DNA of 64,000 nt. Origin: Corythucha ciliata (lineage: Eukaryota; Arthropoda; Insecta; Hemiptera; Tingidae). Below, piece after piece: positions 47,561 through 57,259 of this stretch. Made by a program: the position numbers and the translations under genes. The notes beneath the pieces were generated by a model that was given only the letters and a program-made list of their open reading frames with translations, was not told the DNA's origin and did no database searches. Numbering within the stretch: position 1 is the first letter of the stretch; every line of letters starts with the position of its first letter. The stretch spans positions 15,357,253 to 15,421,252 of the forward strand of contig CM075939.1 in assembly GCA_038030265.1 (NCBI GenBank). The letters are read 5' to 3'.

Positions 47561-49216
47561 TCAAAGGTGTTTGGGAAAAGAAGGGGATGGGCTTATTGGC
47601 TGTTGTTGCCTGTCTCGAGCGATTTTAATGGCGTTCTCTAACTCGTTCAACGATTCATTTATTTCCTTCTTGAAGTTCTTTCTCTGAAAAATAACGGGAA
47701 ACTTTAAAGCCAACATTTTTTAACCCAATTTTTAAGTTAAATACTTACGAATTCCCCCGTAGAAAATGCCTTTGATATGTTACGGTAAATCAATATAAGC
47801 CAAATTGTGTTTGCCACAAGCAAAAGCGCGATTAAAATATCTAGCAGTATGTAGGATGGTATAGGCCCAACGTGAAGGTGCCGAATCACAAAAATACTGC
47901 GTAATCAGTGGCTAAGTGAAATATTATGACGTTTTTGTATAAATAAAATCGTATTACTATGGTAAAGCCACAAAATGCAGCCAAATGACTCGTACGATGA
48001 ACCAGTACGCGAAAAAACATCCGAAAAATAACTTCGTTGCCGACGGAAAATTCAACCATTCAGATAATTTCCCTAGCTTGGTGACAAAAAATGGACTTTG
48101 TAGACGTGACAATTGAGATTTTGTGGACGTTCTTACATATGCCAAAGGGACTCCAAACTCCAGCATAAAGAGAAGAAGCCTTCCCAAACGAACTTCATTC
48201 GACGTCCATGACACCAGCATGATGAATACGACGATTATGTGGTGGTAGATTCGAGTGCGTAAGTCGAGCGTTTCGTATTTTTTGAATGCTAGAGCGAAAC
48301 TGTCAATGACAAAAAGTGCAATGGTTGTCAAGTAGAACCATTCATCGCACGTTCGGCAGTTCTGCATCGAAAAATAAATAAAGAAAAGAAAATACAAATT
48401 TAAGACTTGAGTTTTCGATTTTCCTCACTTGAAAGGGAGTGGACCAGTACACTTCAAACCCCCAAAGCTTTGGTTCACCTATCACGCAATACCAGCCCAG
48501 TACACACAGAGATGTTTCAAGCATCAGCAACCAGCTAAAAATTTCACTTTGTTCGGTTTTTGTTGCGGGGGGGGGGGAGGATGAAAATGAGCGTCTTCTT
48601 ACCAATCTTCAACGAATTTATCCAAATCCGGTATCTCATCTTGAATTCGACGAAGTTTTAACCATTTATACACTTGCTCTCGTGTCAAACCAGTCGCCTC
48701 TGTTACTTTTTTCACTCTACCGGAATCTCGAATCGCAGCCTGGCCTCCATTGGTGTATAAATCTTCAAGCTCCTTAGAGTCAGGAGCTTTGATCGTCTTG
48801 ACGCTGTTTATGTTCAACCGGGTGCCCAATTTTGTGAAGACGAATCTTTTAACAGAAAAATGTAAGGGTTTTCAAAAGGATAGCTTACTATTTCTCACGC
48901 CCCAAAGAAAGTATTGTAAAGAAATAGGGAGGACGATTCTCGTTCGTTAATTTCGTATACCATTCACTTAATCCGCTTTGGCTGTCATCAAACGACGATT
49001 AAGTTCACTAAGTATATGCGATCCTGTTAAAACTACCTACCTAATGAGAACGTATCTTAGTAGACAAAGCAACCCAATTAGTGAAATTGACTTGCTCAAC
49101 AGCTCCCAAAAATTTGGAAACTGAATGTCGGGTCGTTCTTGAACGTCTTTCCAAGTGACGTTATGCGGTAGCCAAAACTCCGAAGATCTCAACATTTCAA
49201 GAATCGCGCGAGTCAT
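47561..49216 (-). CDS. Ceramide synthase (Hox-like plus TLC domain), seven exons
   Basis: Exons: 49,216-49,041; 48,845-48,603; 48,534-48,429; 48,361-48,137; 48,076-47,958; 47,896-47,749; 47,683-47,561. All borders are GT/AG and phases agree, giving 379 residues, a normal length for the family. N-terminal FWLPHNVTW, a Hox-like domain (about 68-139, with REQVYKWLKLRR) and a multi-span TLC domain (about 140-340) are seen. These ER enzymes N-acylate sphinganine. The Lag1p motif keeps the His pair (IYHHI, 214-215), but the normal His-Asp-x-x-Asp is replaced by Leu-Glu-x-x-Val (241, 242, 245), so catalysis may be altered. Introns 4 and 5 are only 60 and 61 bp. Intron 4 is a multiple of three and has no stop, so retention would add 20 residues. 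AATAAA lies at 47,416-47,421. Confidence 0.88.
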
Positions 49217-49954
49217 CTCAGATTGTTAAGGAACCAGGTGTTTCACTAAATTAAAGTTTTATTGAAGTTTCATTTCGGGGTTCCCAAAGCTTGTTGGGAA
49301 GGGGGGGGGGGTTCCTCTTGTTGCGTACAGAAACAAGTCCGTGAGAGTTTTACGCCTCTCCCCGCCCCTTAAGACGGAGCTAATGATTGCCATTGTATTC
49401 ATTTTAGCCTGATTGGGAAGAATAATATCGAAAAAATGGGCCAGGGGTACTTGTTAATTGGTTATTTCATCAATTATGCAAATTATATTGAAATGAATTA
49501 ATTACGAGGACCTTTTAAGGAAGAGAACAAAACGAGAAGGTAAATTTTATTTATACACATATGAGATGATTCATTATAATAAGAGAGGTTGGTGATATTT
49601 TCCAACAAATTACACACACCGAAATGTTTTTATGAGAAGTTCTAGATGCCCTTGAAATTCAGTACGCAGGCACGGGCTCGATTAGACGGAAGGCTTGCCT
49701 GTTGCTTTTTATTTTAAACCAAGGCAGTCGCAACAACAGTTTTTCGGAGTCCCGTGACCTTACATGTACTGGCGCGAGTCCGCCAGGCATCCCTTTCAGC
49801 TATAAGTGAAAATACATGAGTACTGTGCGGAATGAAGTTGTTGATGTTTTTTTTATACATATTATAGGAATGTATTATTTCCCAAAATGTCTACAAATTC
49901 TTTGAATATATCACACGACAAAATAGGGACGAACCCCACGGCCTCAACACAGTA

Positions 49955-49956
49955 TA
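49955..49956. repeat. TA at the left end of the 7.3-kb transposon
   Basis: TA also follows the right end at 57,255-57,256. The termini read GTACAGTCAAAAAA. If the true terminus is CAGTC, the next TA (49,958-49,959) serves equally, so the exact cut is ambiguous by 3 bp. Confidence 0.6.
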
Positions 49957-50871
49957 GTACAGTCAAAAAATGATTTCTAGGGGGCAAAACTCGTCCACTT
50001 CTGAAACTTGGCTCAAAAATCCCTTATTATAGTAGAATACGAGATCCGATGAGTCCCGAGTTGAGGGAGGGGGGGAACCATGATTGCGGAGTGGAGGAAA
50101 GTTTGGAAAATTCCTTAAATTTGAGTTTTTATGTCTGACTTGAATTTAAGGTGGTTTCCGACGTATTTGTTCACGCTGAGTCGAATGAGACCACAGCCAG
50201 GTCGCTAGCACCAATATTGTCCGAGTTATGATGCAATTTGTACTAAAAAACACAGGTTTTTCAGGTAAAATCGCGACAATTTTTAATTTGAAGGAAATTT
50301 CCGGTTTGGTCAGCGTTCATATAATTCCTTATGTAGTTTTCAATGCTGAATCGAATGAGACCAAAGCCAACCCGCTAGGATTGATACTTTTCGAGTTTTG
50401 GCCAAATTAGTATAAAAAAAAAAGGTTTTTATTTTTTCATTTTCAAACTATCCAAGTGGTGGTCCCAGTTTATGATCAGTGTGTGATTCTCTTAGCACTT
50501 ATGCATTTTTTAGTGCTGAATCCAATGGGACCTGAGCCAAGTCGCTAGCACAAATAGTTCCTGAGTTATGGCCAATTTTGTACGAAAAGACACGAGTTTT
50601 GAGCCTGAAATCACAAGTTTTGTCTTCTGGCACTTGAAAAGCCTTAGAAATTCTGGGATAAGGTCAACGAAACTCGGGCTGGACACGTATAACAGTAGGG
50701 TTTAGCAATATAATGCCCGCTACCTGCTCTTGCTTGGTGGTGCGGCTACCTGGTTAGATTAATAATGAGAAGAATGGTACAAAAGGCAAATTTGATTATG
50801 GAAAGCTCGTCAGAGATGCTTTTCTCGAACAATTTACCAAAAAATGGGCATTCGAAAGGGTTCCCTTTGGG
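49957..50871 (+). repeat. Left terminal inverted repeat
   Basis: 915 bp, reverse complement of 56,330-57,254. It contains three tandem related units starting near 50,175, 50,345 and 50,515 (each with 'gctga', then a 'aatgagacc'-type phrase, 'ccaagtcgctagca' and 'gagttatggcc'). The inner boundary is 'ggttccctttggg'. A 60-codon frame inside is identical in both arms because of the repeat and is not a gene. Confidence 0.9.
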
Positions 50872-51000
50872 CACCTACCTCCTCTTGCTTGGTAGTGCGG
50901 TTACCTGGTTAGATTGATAATGGGAAGAATGGTACAATAAGAGAATTAGATTATGGAAAGTTTGTTATTGATGCTTTATTGGAACAATTAACAAATTGGG
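50720..51000 (+). repeat. Tandem duplication of the inner arm segment
   Basis: The phrase 'ctcttgcttggtggtgcggc' with 'tacctggttagatt' at 50,728 returns slightly changed at 50,882 with a spacing of about 154 bp. Only the first unit belongs to the inverted repeat. Confidence 0.75.
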
Positions 51001-51018
51001 AGAAGGATGTTATTTTCA

Positions 51019-53563
51019 TCATTCCTCGTCCGAGGCTTCCCCCTCGGAGTTGGAACTGGAATATACCGGTGCCGTTTCTTGCTCTGGGCGGGTTGTGTTG
51101 TCGCAAGTGACCCCCTCACAGAACTTGCACAGAGGGGAACAGCTAACGCCCGTCCTCACGCAACCGCATTTCTGGGTAGCACAGCCCCTTCTGCACGCGC
51201 ATGAAATTTCTCGAAGAATAGCATCGGGGGCTGGGTCCAGCGTTGTCCTGATTGGGACGAGGGTCCCTTCTTGGCGCCTCCAACCCCAGTCCTCCGGTCG
51301 CAGTTGTTCACCCCGCCACTGTTGAACTTGCAGGTAAACGCGGTACGAGTGCTGCGCCGCGCTCGCCGAAGTGGGAGGAAGGGATTCGAGCTTGACGATC
51401 GTCTTCTTGAGACTCTTCTCGAACATACCGAATCTCAACGCATCAAGGGAAGTCTCGTCTTTTGCTCCATAAAGGTTGAGGAACAAGCGTTCTCCCGCGC
51501 TCGCTATTTCCTCGTGCTTGGCCTTTGGTTTGGAGAATGCTTTCCATACTTCGACAAGATTCGGCATGCTTCGCAGAAGCATGAAAACTTGCTTTTTCCC
51601 TTTGCCATGAATGGCACTTGTTGTGTCGCACCCACCAAATGCATGAGCAAGAAGAATGAAGTCTTTTAGGTGCTCATGCTGCTCTTGCAGAGTTTTTGTG
51701 TTGAATACCTTTCTTCCTGTTCGAGATTTTCTTGGCTTTAGGAATAGCACGGGAAAAGTAGGGGAGACCCTTGCGATTGCAATCACCAAAACATCGATGT
51801 CTTGTGATACAATTGTTGTGATGTATCTCCCAGACTTAGCAATTGCAGCTTCGACAATTGGGAGATCAGCATCACCTTCACATTTCACGACTTCTATGTT
51901 GTTAATTGACAGTTTCTGAGAAAGTAAGTCAATGAGCTGCTTCTTGTTAACTGTGCTAGACAAGAATTGCTCCTGGTTGGCATATGTAGGAGTTGTAGCT
52001 GTGATGGTAAAGTCTGGAGCAAAATGTTTGTACCTTCTCCTATGTTCACTTTCTTTAATACTGTTGGGATCGTCATAGCCGTCAAACACCACCACCACCG
52101 TTTTGTCTTTGTACTTCTCTATCAAGAAATTAACGTACACGTCGCACACGTCACTGTAAGTAGAACATTTTGATTTATCCCATCGAACAGAATGCAGTAA
52201 ATTCCCACCATCAATAACATAGCAGGAGCTTTTTTCCAATTCATTGTCGGGGGCGGTGATTAATTCCTCGTACAACTGTGACTTGACATTTTTTCTCATT
52301 CCGGAAACTGTAAATAATGACATGGGAAAAGGGGAAAGTTCAAATCTGAAATATTCTTTGAGATCATCAGCAGGACTTCTCCAAAGAAGCATCCTCTGGT
52401 ACAATACCAATGGGTCGATATTGATTATTTTTTCATTAACTTTAATGAACGAGTTGACGGCTGCGAGGGATAGAACTTTGTCTGCTTTCTTCATTTTTAT
52501 GTCTGCGAACTTCTTGCCCACGTATTGTATCATGAGCTTTTCGCCCATCTCCTTAGCCATGTGACAATTGATTTTGTCAGTACCCTTGATGCCTGTTCCG
52601 AGAGAGATGACAACTTCTGAGGGGATAACAAAGGGATTGATTAATTCTAGGCGTTCTTGAAGCTTATCTATATCATATTTGTCTTTTTTGATCCTGCTTT
52701 CTCGGGCATCAATGTGTTGCTCCGATGTTACGAATGCTCTACCTGAGAAGTCTTCAAGTGCTTCTGTGATCATGGCCATTGCCGGCTTCCTTAGCACGTA
52801 CGCACTTATTACATCGTCAGTGAATCCTCTTTGAACGATTCCTCCCTTAACTTTGAATTCACGATTCGCTGTTTGCTCAATGACCATGTCCGTTGAAGTG
52901 CCACTGCAAAACTTGTTGCTTCTCCTCACAGTGAAGTATCCTCCCGTGAATCTTGCGTAGTCGTCTGGTGTCATACGCTCTTGTAGCGTTAACATCTGCT
53001 GCAGATAGACAAGGCAAGCTTTCGCGTAGTGTATGTGGCCACTCACAATGAAGAACGGTACCATGAGTCGCACAGTACTAAGGTGCATTTCCCACTGACC
53101 AGTCCGTTCGGCTTCAATGAACTGCCGGATCAGGATCACCATATTGAGATACTGCACCCAAAGTTTAGCTGTCGGCCCCCTGTTTTCAATTATTTTCATT
53201 TTGTCTACGACTTTTCTCTGAATTGCAACGATTTTAGGGTCCGAATCAATTTCTTCTTTCGAAGGTGGCATGATATGGAACTCAGACATAACATTTTTAA
53301 CGGCATCAAGCTCGTGTGGAGAGAGTTTTGCGTCGTTCAGGACAACATTAAAAAGAGCAGTAGCCACAAGATTATGAGCTCTGACTGCGCGAGAATACGC
53401 ATGCCCAGACATTATGTGCTTGACTGTGTTTTCAGCGTATACAATTTCAAATAATTCACGGAGGCCAGAATCCCCCATGATGTATCCATTGGTTCCAAGA
53501 AAGGACATCAGCAGATGAAATCCCCCTATTCTGACCACCACCTTCTGCATCAGTGATTCTTTA
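51019..53563 (-). CDS. Transposon protein, second frame: core continuation, FEN1-like nuclease, CXC cluster
   Basis: 843 codons from the first ATG (53,550), probably read as a continuation of the upstream frame. Residues 1-60 hold VVRIGGFHLLMSFLG and MGDSGL, following directly on the FDLPLY block of the first frame. A mostly helical part (100-270) contains GQWEMHLSTV, FTVRRSNKF and TDMVIEQTANREFK. Residues 442-650 show the complete FEN1/XPG pattern: IDGGN (D447), VVFDGYDD (D490), CEGDADLP (E558, D560, D562), SQDIDVL (D584, D586) and GGCDTTS (D642). The C-terminus has CACRRGCATQKCGCVRTG and further cysteines to 816, a CXC/tesmin-like DNA-binding cluster, then an acidic tail. It may act as nuclease and DNA-binding part of the transposase. 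Similar unnamed multi-copy proteins occur in many invertebrates, from memory. No stops inside. Confidence 0.8.
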
Positions 53564-55417
53564 GGAGCCGGATAAAGTTATTTCTAGCGCCTTCATATAC
53601 AGTGGCAGGTCAAACGTGACAAAAATCGTGCGGAGACCAATTTTTTCTCCGTGTTCTACAGCCATGAGCAATGAAGTGTACACTGTTGCTTGATCAGAGG
53701 GAGGCGCCATGATGAAAGGCATAGGGAGAACGGTGGATATTTCACTGTAACCAGTACTTGTTATTTGTTCCAGAAATCCTTGCCATCCAGGAACGCCTTC
53801 AAGTCCCAAGAATTTAGCGATAAACCAAGTTACATCGTGTGGGGACGGAGAGCCATCGGACGGAACGAGAATATTATCAATATTGTTTATTACGAGCTCT
53901 TGAAGCCCACCAAAAGGCTTGAAAGGAACTGGCTGTATCTGAACCATCCCTTTCTTTTGCTGGGGAATAGATGTTGTACGAGATTTTTCAATTCGGCCCT
54001 TTCTGTTAAGTATCGAGTCAGCTGGAGTGACACATGCTATCCCAGCCATGTTATGGAACGTTCCGTTGCCATCGATGGTGTTAACATTGAAGTCACAATT
54101 ATCAAACACGAATTGTTCGAAGCTCCCTTCTTTGATCACTGGAGCGGGGCCCATGATGAGTGAAGCCTCCAGTGTCTTTACGTCATGGTAGGAAGCACAA
54201 ATACCTAGGTTTGACAGCAGTGCAATGAGTGTTTTTGATCCAAAATTTTGATGAATGTATGATCCGATACCTAACAAAAGAGGAGAAATGAATGAATTTG
54301 GTTTGATAAGAGAAATTATGCAATGTGAAATCATCGTGCATTTCTTTCTTTTGTTAACTTTGTTTTTTTCCCCAGCGACGTGCTGTAAAAACACCTGCAA
54401 GGGTTGCGGTATCATCTCTTGCACGTCATCAAAGAAACCATAGCTGCTCGGATAGGTGGTGTGATCATACTTCCTATTTTCGACGTGTTTCCTAACGATC
54501 TGAGCCGCTTTGATCATAATCTGCCGTTCTTTTTCTCCTTCGTCCTCTAGCTTCATTTGATCTTGATACCATTGCTCAGAGATTATTCGGCCAGCGTGAG
54601 AGCGGAAACAAACAATGGAGACTTTCCTGTTTGCATATCCCAGCAATATTTGGTCCCCGTACCGTTCAAGCAGTTTCCTTTTCAAAGTACGCTTGCTGAT
54701 TTCGATCGAGCACACCTCAGCTACCATTTCTTGCAGATCCCTAATAGCGAACTGGCAATCATCGTTTTCTTCAATCCACTGGTAAACCACATCCATAGCT
54801 AGGGACACATCTGAGGACGCAGGGCGATGAGCAGGAGCACCCATGTCTACGGGTATCTTACGAAAAGCCAAAAAACACTTGCGATGATAGGACGCCTCTT
54901 CTGTCCTCAAATTCGCGAGTGAAATTCTTCCAACAACTTCTCGTGCCCATTTGTCGTCCCTGGCTGAGCCAATTCTGATAATTTCATCTTTGAAACCACC
55001 AGAAAGCACTTTACGTAAATTTGGGGAAGTATTCTTCTTCTTAGAGAATCTTTCATCACAAAAAAAACACACATTTTTGAAATCGAAAGAGTTGGATGGG
55101 GTTGGTGGTGGTCCTGTGCTTCGAGTTGTCTTCAGAGGAGAGATTCTGCCTGGGCTTGTGAACCCAGTGGTCCTTCTTTTTTTCCACGACTCAATTGCTG
55201 CTCTCACGTTAGAAGGCCTGGTGTATGATTGACGACAAGTACGGTGTAGAATCAATTTTGAATGAGCACGTAGAAGTGAGTGTTTCCCATCTCTCCTGTC
55301 AACACTGCACTGCTTAAGTTTTGCCAAAGCTGCAGCGCTTGGAACAACACAATCGTCACTACTCACTGAAAGTTCACAAATAAAACATTGGGGGGGAGGA
55401 GACTCGCGATCAGTCAT
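53561..55417 (-). CDS. Transposon protein, first frame: zinc clusters and transposase-like core
   Basis: The open frame reaches 55,636, but the ATG at 55,417 (MTDRESPPPQCFICEL) is preferred because the 73 codons before it look like leader sequence. In 691-codon numbering, the first zinc cluster is C84-x2-C87 with later H131 and C134; the second is C190-x2-C193 with H251 and C254 (YHRKC). Two conserved blocks follow: FVFDNCDFNVNT (D512, D515) with DGNGTFHNM (522-530), and VTFDLPLYMKALEI (D676). After ...TLSGS the frame stops at TAA (53,561-53,563). The second frame resumes at once with the FH block, so this is one protein of about 1,460 residues interrupted by a +1 shift. The Asp and His blocks resemble the order D, D, C/G-x2-H of MULE-like RNase H-fold transposases, an inference from spacing. 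No introns. Confidence 0.8.
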   Translation of the reverse strand: MTDRESPPPQCFICELSVSSDDCVVPSAAALAKLKQCSVDRRDGKHSLLRAHSKLILHRTCRQSYTRPSNVRAAIESWKKRRTTGFTSPGRISPLKTTRSTGPPPTPSNSFDFKNVCFFCDERFSKKKNTSPNLRKVLSGGFKDEIIRIGSARDDKWAREVVGRISLANLRTEEASYHRKCFLAFRKIPVDMGAPAHRPASSDVSLAMDVVYQWIEENDDCQFAIRDLQEMVAEVCSIEISKRTLKRKLLERYGDQILLGYANRKVSIVCFRSHAGRIISEQWYQDQMKLEDEGEKERQIMIKAAQIVRKHVENRKYDHTTYPSSYGFFDDVQEMIPQPLQVFLQHVAGEKNKVNKRKKCTMISHCIISLIKPNSFISPLLLGIGSYIHQNFGSKTLIALLSNLGICASYHDVKTLEASLIMGPAPVIKEGSFEQFVFDNCDFNVNTIDGNGTFHNMAGIACVTPADSILNRKGRIEKSRTTSIPQQKKGMVQIQPVPFKPFGGLQELVINNIDNILVPSDGSPSPHDVTWFIAKFLGLEGVPGWQGFLEQITSTGYSEISTVLPMPFIMAPPSDQATVYTSLLMAVEHGEKIGLRTIFVTFDLPLYMKALEITLSGS

Positions 55418-55689
55418 TATTTTCTGACAGTGAACACCAATCCACACGATGTGAAACAATACAATGGCGAGAAAGAAAAGTCGGATAGAAGATTCGCGTG
55501 CTATTCTAACAATAAGAATCATTGAATCATCTGTGTCAGCCGAATTTGGTTTCCTACAATCAATAGCTTTGCCGGTAAATTCAACAAATTGAGGCGAATT
55601 ACTACCACTCAACCTATAACCAAAATTTACTCTCATACACGCAGGTGAGGCGAGGAGTATCCGTTAACGTTTTAGCCTAATGGGCTATG

Positions 55690-55763
55690 CCTGGATTCGA
55701 ACCCTGTCCAGTCCGAGGCTGGGTTGCGAAGCGAGCATTGTATCCATTACACCATCGAGGCGT
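55690..55763 (-). repeat. tRNA-like head, second short-repeat family
   Basis: Minus strand GCCTCGATGGTGTAATGGAT with B box GGTTCGAATCC. It matches the head at 18,870-18,935. The anticodon stem is not paired, so it is not a tRNA gene. It lies in the transposon between gene start and right arm. Confidence 0.65.
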
Positions 55764-55845
55764 AATCCTTAGGTCCCACCAATGGTTGGATCACCACAAA
55801 TAACGTTTCATGTCCTTTGTATACACATTTCCGCACAACTAAAAT

Positions 55846-56075
55846 GTACCAGGCGCTTTCACACTTGAGATTCCGGTATCCGATTCCCGAATCGAGGATA
55901 CTAAAAATACAATACGGCAAAAGCGCTCATTCACACTTAATTCCAGTATCGGATACAAAATGTATGCGATTCCGGAATCTAAGTGTGAAGAAGCGCCTTG
56001 GCTGTATTGCATTTCAAGTATCCTCGATACAGGAATCGGATACCAGAATCTCAAGTGTGAAAACGGCCTTACATA
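55846..56075. mobile_element. Palindromic miniature element inside the transposon
   Basis: Left 'ggcgctttcacacttgagat' with 'tccggtatccgattcc' pairs with right 'ggaatcggataccagaatct' with 'caagtgtgaaaacggcc'. The right end is followed by TTA, as for Harbinger-type elements, but the left flank is not a clean TTA. Internal text also forms shorter palindromes ('gattccggaatc'). Confidence 0.65.
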
Positions 56076-56085
56076 GTGTTTCAAA

Positions 56086-56212
56086 CCCGGCAGGCGCCAA
56101 AGCCTCGTTTTCGGGCTCGTACGCTATGCCATGAGCCAGCTAGCAGCCGTACTACGCGAGCGTTGCAGCCCTGGCACGGTTTGTTGAAAACACACCTCCG
56201 GTAATGCCACAA
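56086..56212 (-). repeat. Body of second short-repeat family, copy 2
   Basis: Matches 18,676-18,815 ('acccggcaggcgccaaagcc', 'ggtttgttga'). Its own tRNA-like head is not seen next to it. Confidence 0.6.
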
Positions 56213-56329
56213 GAATATCAAAAGTATCCTTTATTACACAACTAGCTTTTGAATTAGAGGTTACCTTCAAGCTGAATAGTAGGGGGAGGCGGGACGGCTG
56301 CGACCGGATGAGGACCAGGGTGTGAGGCT

Positions 56330-57254
56330 CCCAAAGGGAACCCTTTCGAATGCCCATTTTTTTTGTAAATTATTCAAGAAAAGCATCTCTGACGAGCTTT
56401 CCATAATCAAATTTGCCTTTTGTACCATTCTTCCCATTATTAATCTAACCAGGTAGCCGCACCACCAAGCAAGAGCAGGTAGCGGGCATTTTATTGGTAA
56501 ACCCTACTGTTATACGTGTCCAGCCCGAGTTTCGTTGACCTTATCCCAGAATTTCTACGCTTTTCAAGTGCCAGAAGGCAAAACTTGTGAGTTCAGGCTC
56601 AAAACTCGTGTCTTTTCGTACAAAATTGGCCATAACTCAGGAACTATTTGTGCTAGCGACTTGGCTCAGGTCCCATTGGATTCAGCACTACAAAATGCAT
56701 AAGTGCTGAGAGAATCACACACTGATCATAAACTGGGACCACCACTTGGATAGTTTGAATATGAAAAAATAAAAACCTTTTTTTTTTATACTAATTTGGC
56801 CAAAACTCGAAAAGTATCAATCCTAGCGGGTTGGCTTTGGTCTCATTCGATTCAGCATTGAAAACTACATAAGGAATTATATGAACGCTGACCAAACCGG
56901 AAATTTCCTTCAAATTAAAAATTGTCGCGATTTTACCTGAAAAACCTGTGTTTTTTAGTACAAATTGCATCATAACTCGGACAATATTGGTGCTAGCGAC
57001 CTGGCTGTGGTCTCATTCGACTCAGCGTGAACAAATACGTCGGAAACCACCTTAAATTCAAGTCAGACATAAAAACTCAAATTTAAGGAATTTTCCAAAC
57101 TTTCCTCCACTCCGCAATCATGGTTCCCCCCCTCCCACAACTCGGGACTCATCGGATCTCGTATTCTACTATAATAAGGGATTTTTGAGCCAAGTTTCAG
57201 AAGTGGACGAGTTTTGCCCGCTAGGAGGCTTTTTAAAAAATTTTTTGACTGTAC
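56330..57254 (-). repeat. Right terminal inverted repeat
   Basis: 925 bp, reverse complement of 49,957-50,871, with a small difference next to the terminus where an AT-rich stretch of about 10 bp is longer (TTTTTTAAAAA). Confidence 0.9.
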
Positions 57255-57259
57255 TAGTA

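Larger units (their letters stand above)
49957..57254 (-). mobile_element. 7.3-kb DNA transposon with 0.92-kb inverted repeats and one large gene
   Basis: Left and right termini are long inverted repeats (49,957-50,871 and 56,330-57,254), similar at about 97-98% by eye. They enclose a single minus-strand gene with no introns (start 55,417, stop 51,019, AATAAA at 50,975-50,980). TA flanks both ends. Within each arm three related units of about 170 bp follow one another, and the inner end of the left arm is duplicated once more (50,871-51,000) just after the gene. The segment between the gene's 5' end and the right arm has taken at least two later insertions (a tRNA-like repeat and a palindromic element). 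The layout of long arms around one multi-domain protein is that of an autonomous DNA transposon. I cannot assign the encoded protein to a named superfamily. Confidence 0.88.

Noticed and set aside
50228..50410. A 60-codon frame identical to the one at 56,791-56,973 on the other strand
   Set aside because: The identity results from the inverted arms. The frame has no domain, and the arm's subrepeats explain it.
53561..55636. Start of the transposon protein at the first ATG (55,636)
   Set aside because: The first 73 codons include a hydrophobic stretch and no conserved block, while MTDRES directly precedes the first zinc cluster. The longer start cannot be excluded without transcript data.
55690..55763. 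tRNA gene with CGC anticodon
   Set aside because: The anticodon stem does not pair, the 3' acceptor strand is not complementary, and the sequence is repeated at 18.9 kb.
49957..57254. Assignment of the 7.3-kb element to Tc1/mariner on the basis of TA flanks and a CAGTC terminus
   Set aside because: The protein shows no Tc1/mariner DDE/D pattern or helix-turn-helix, and the arms are far longer than usual. The TA and CAGTC resemblance is noted but weak.
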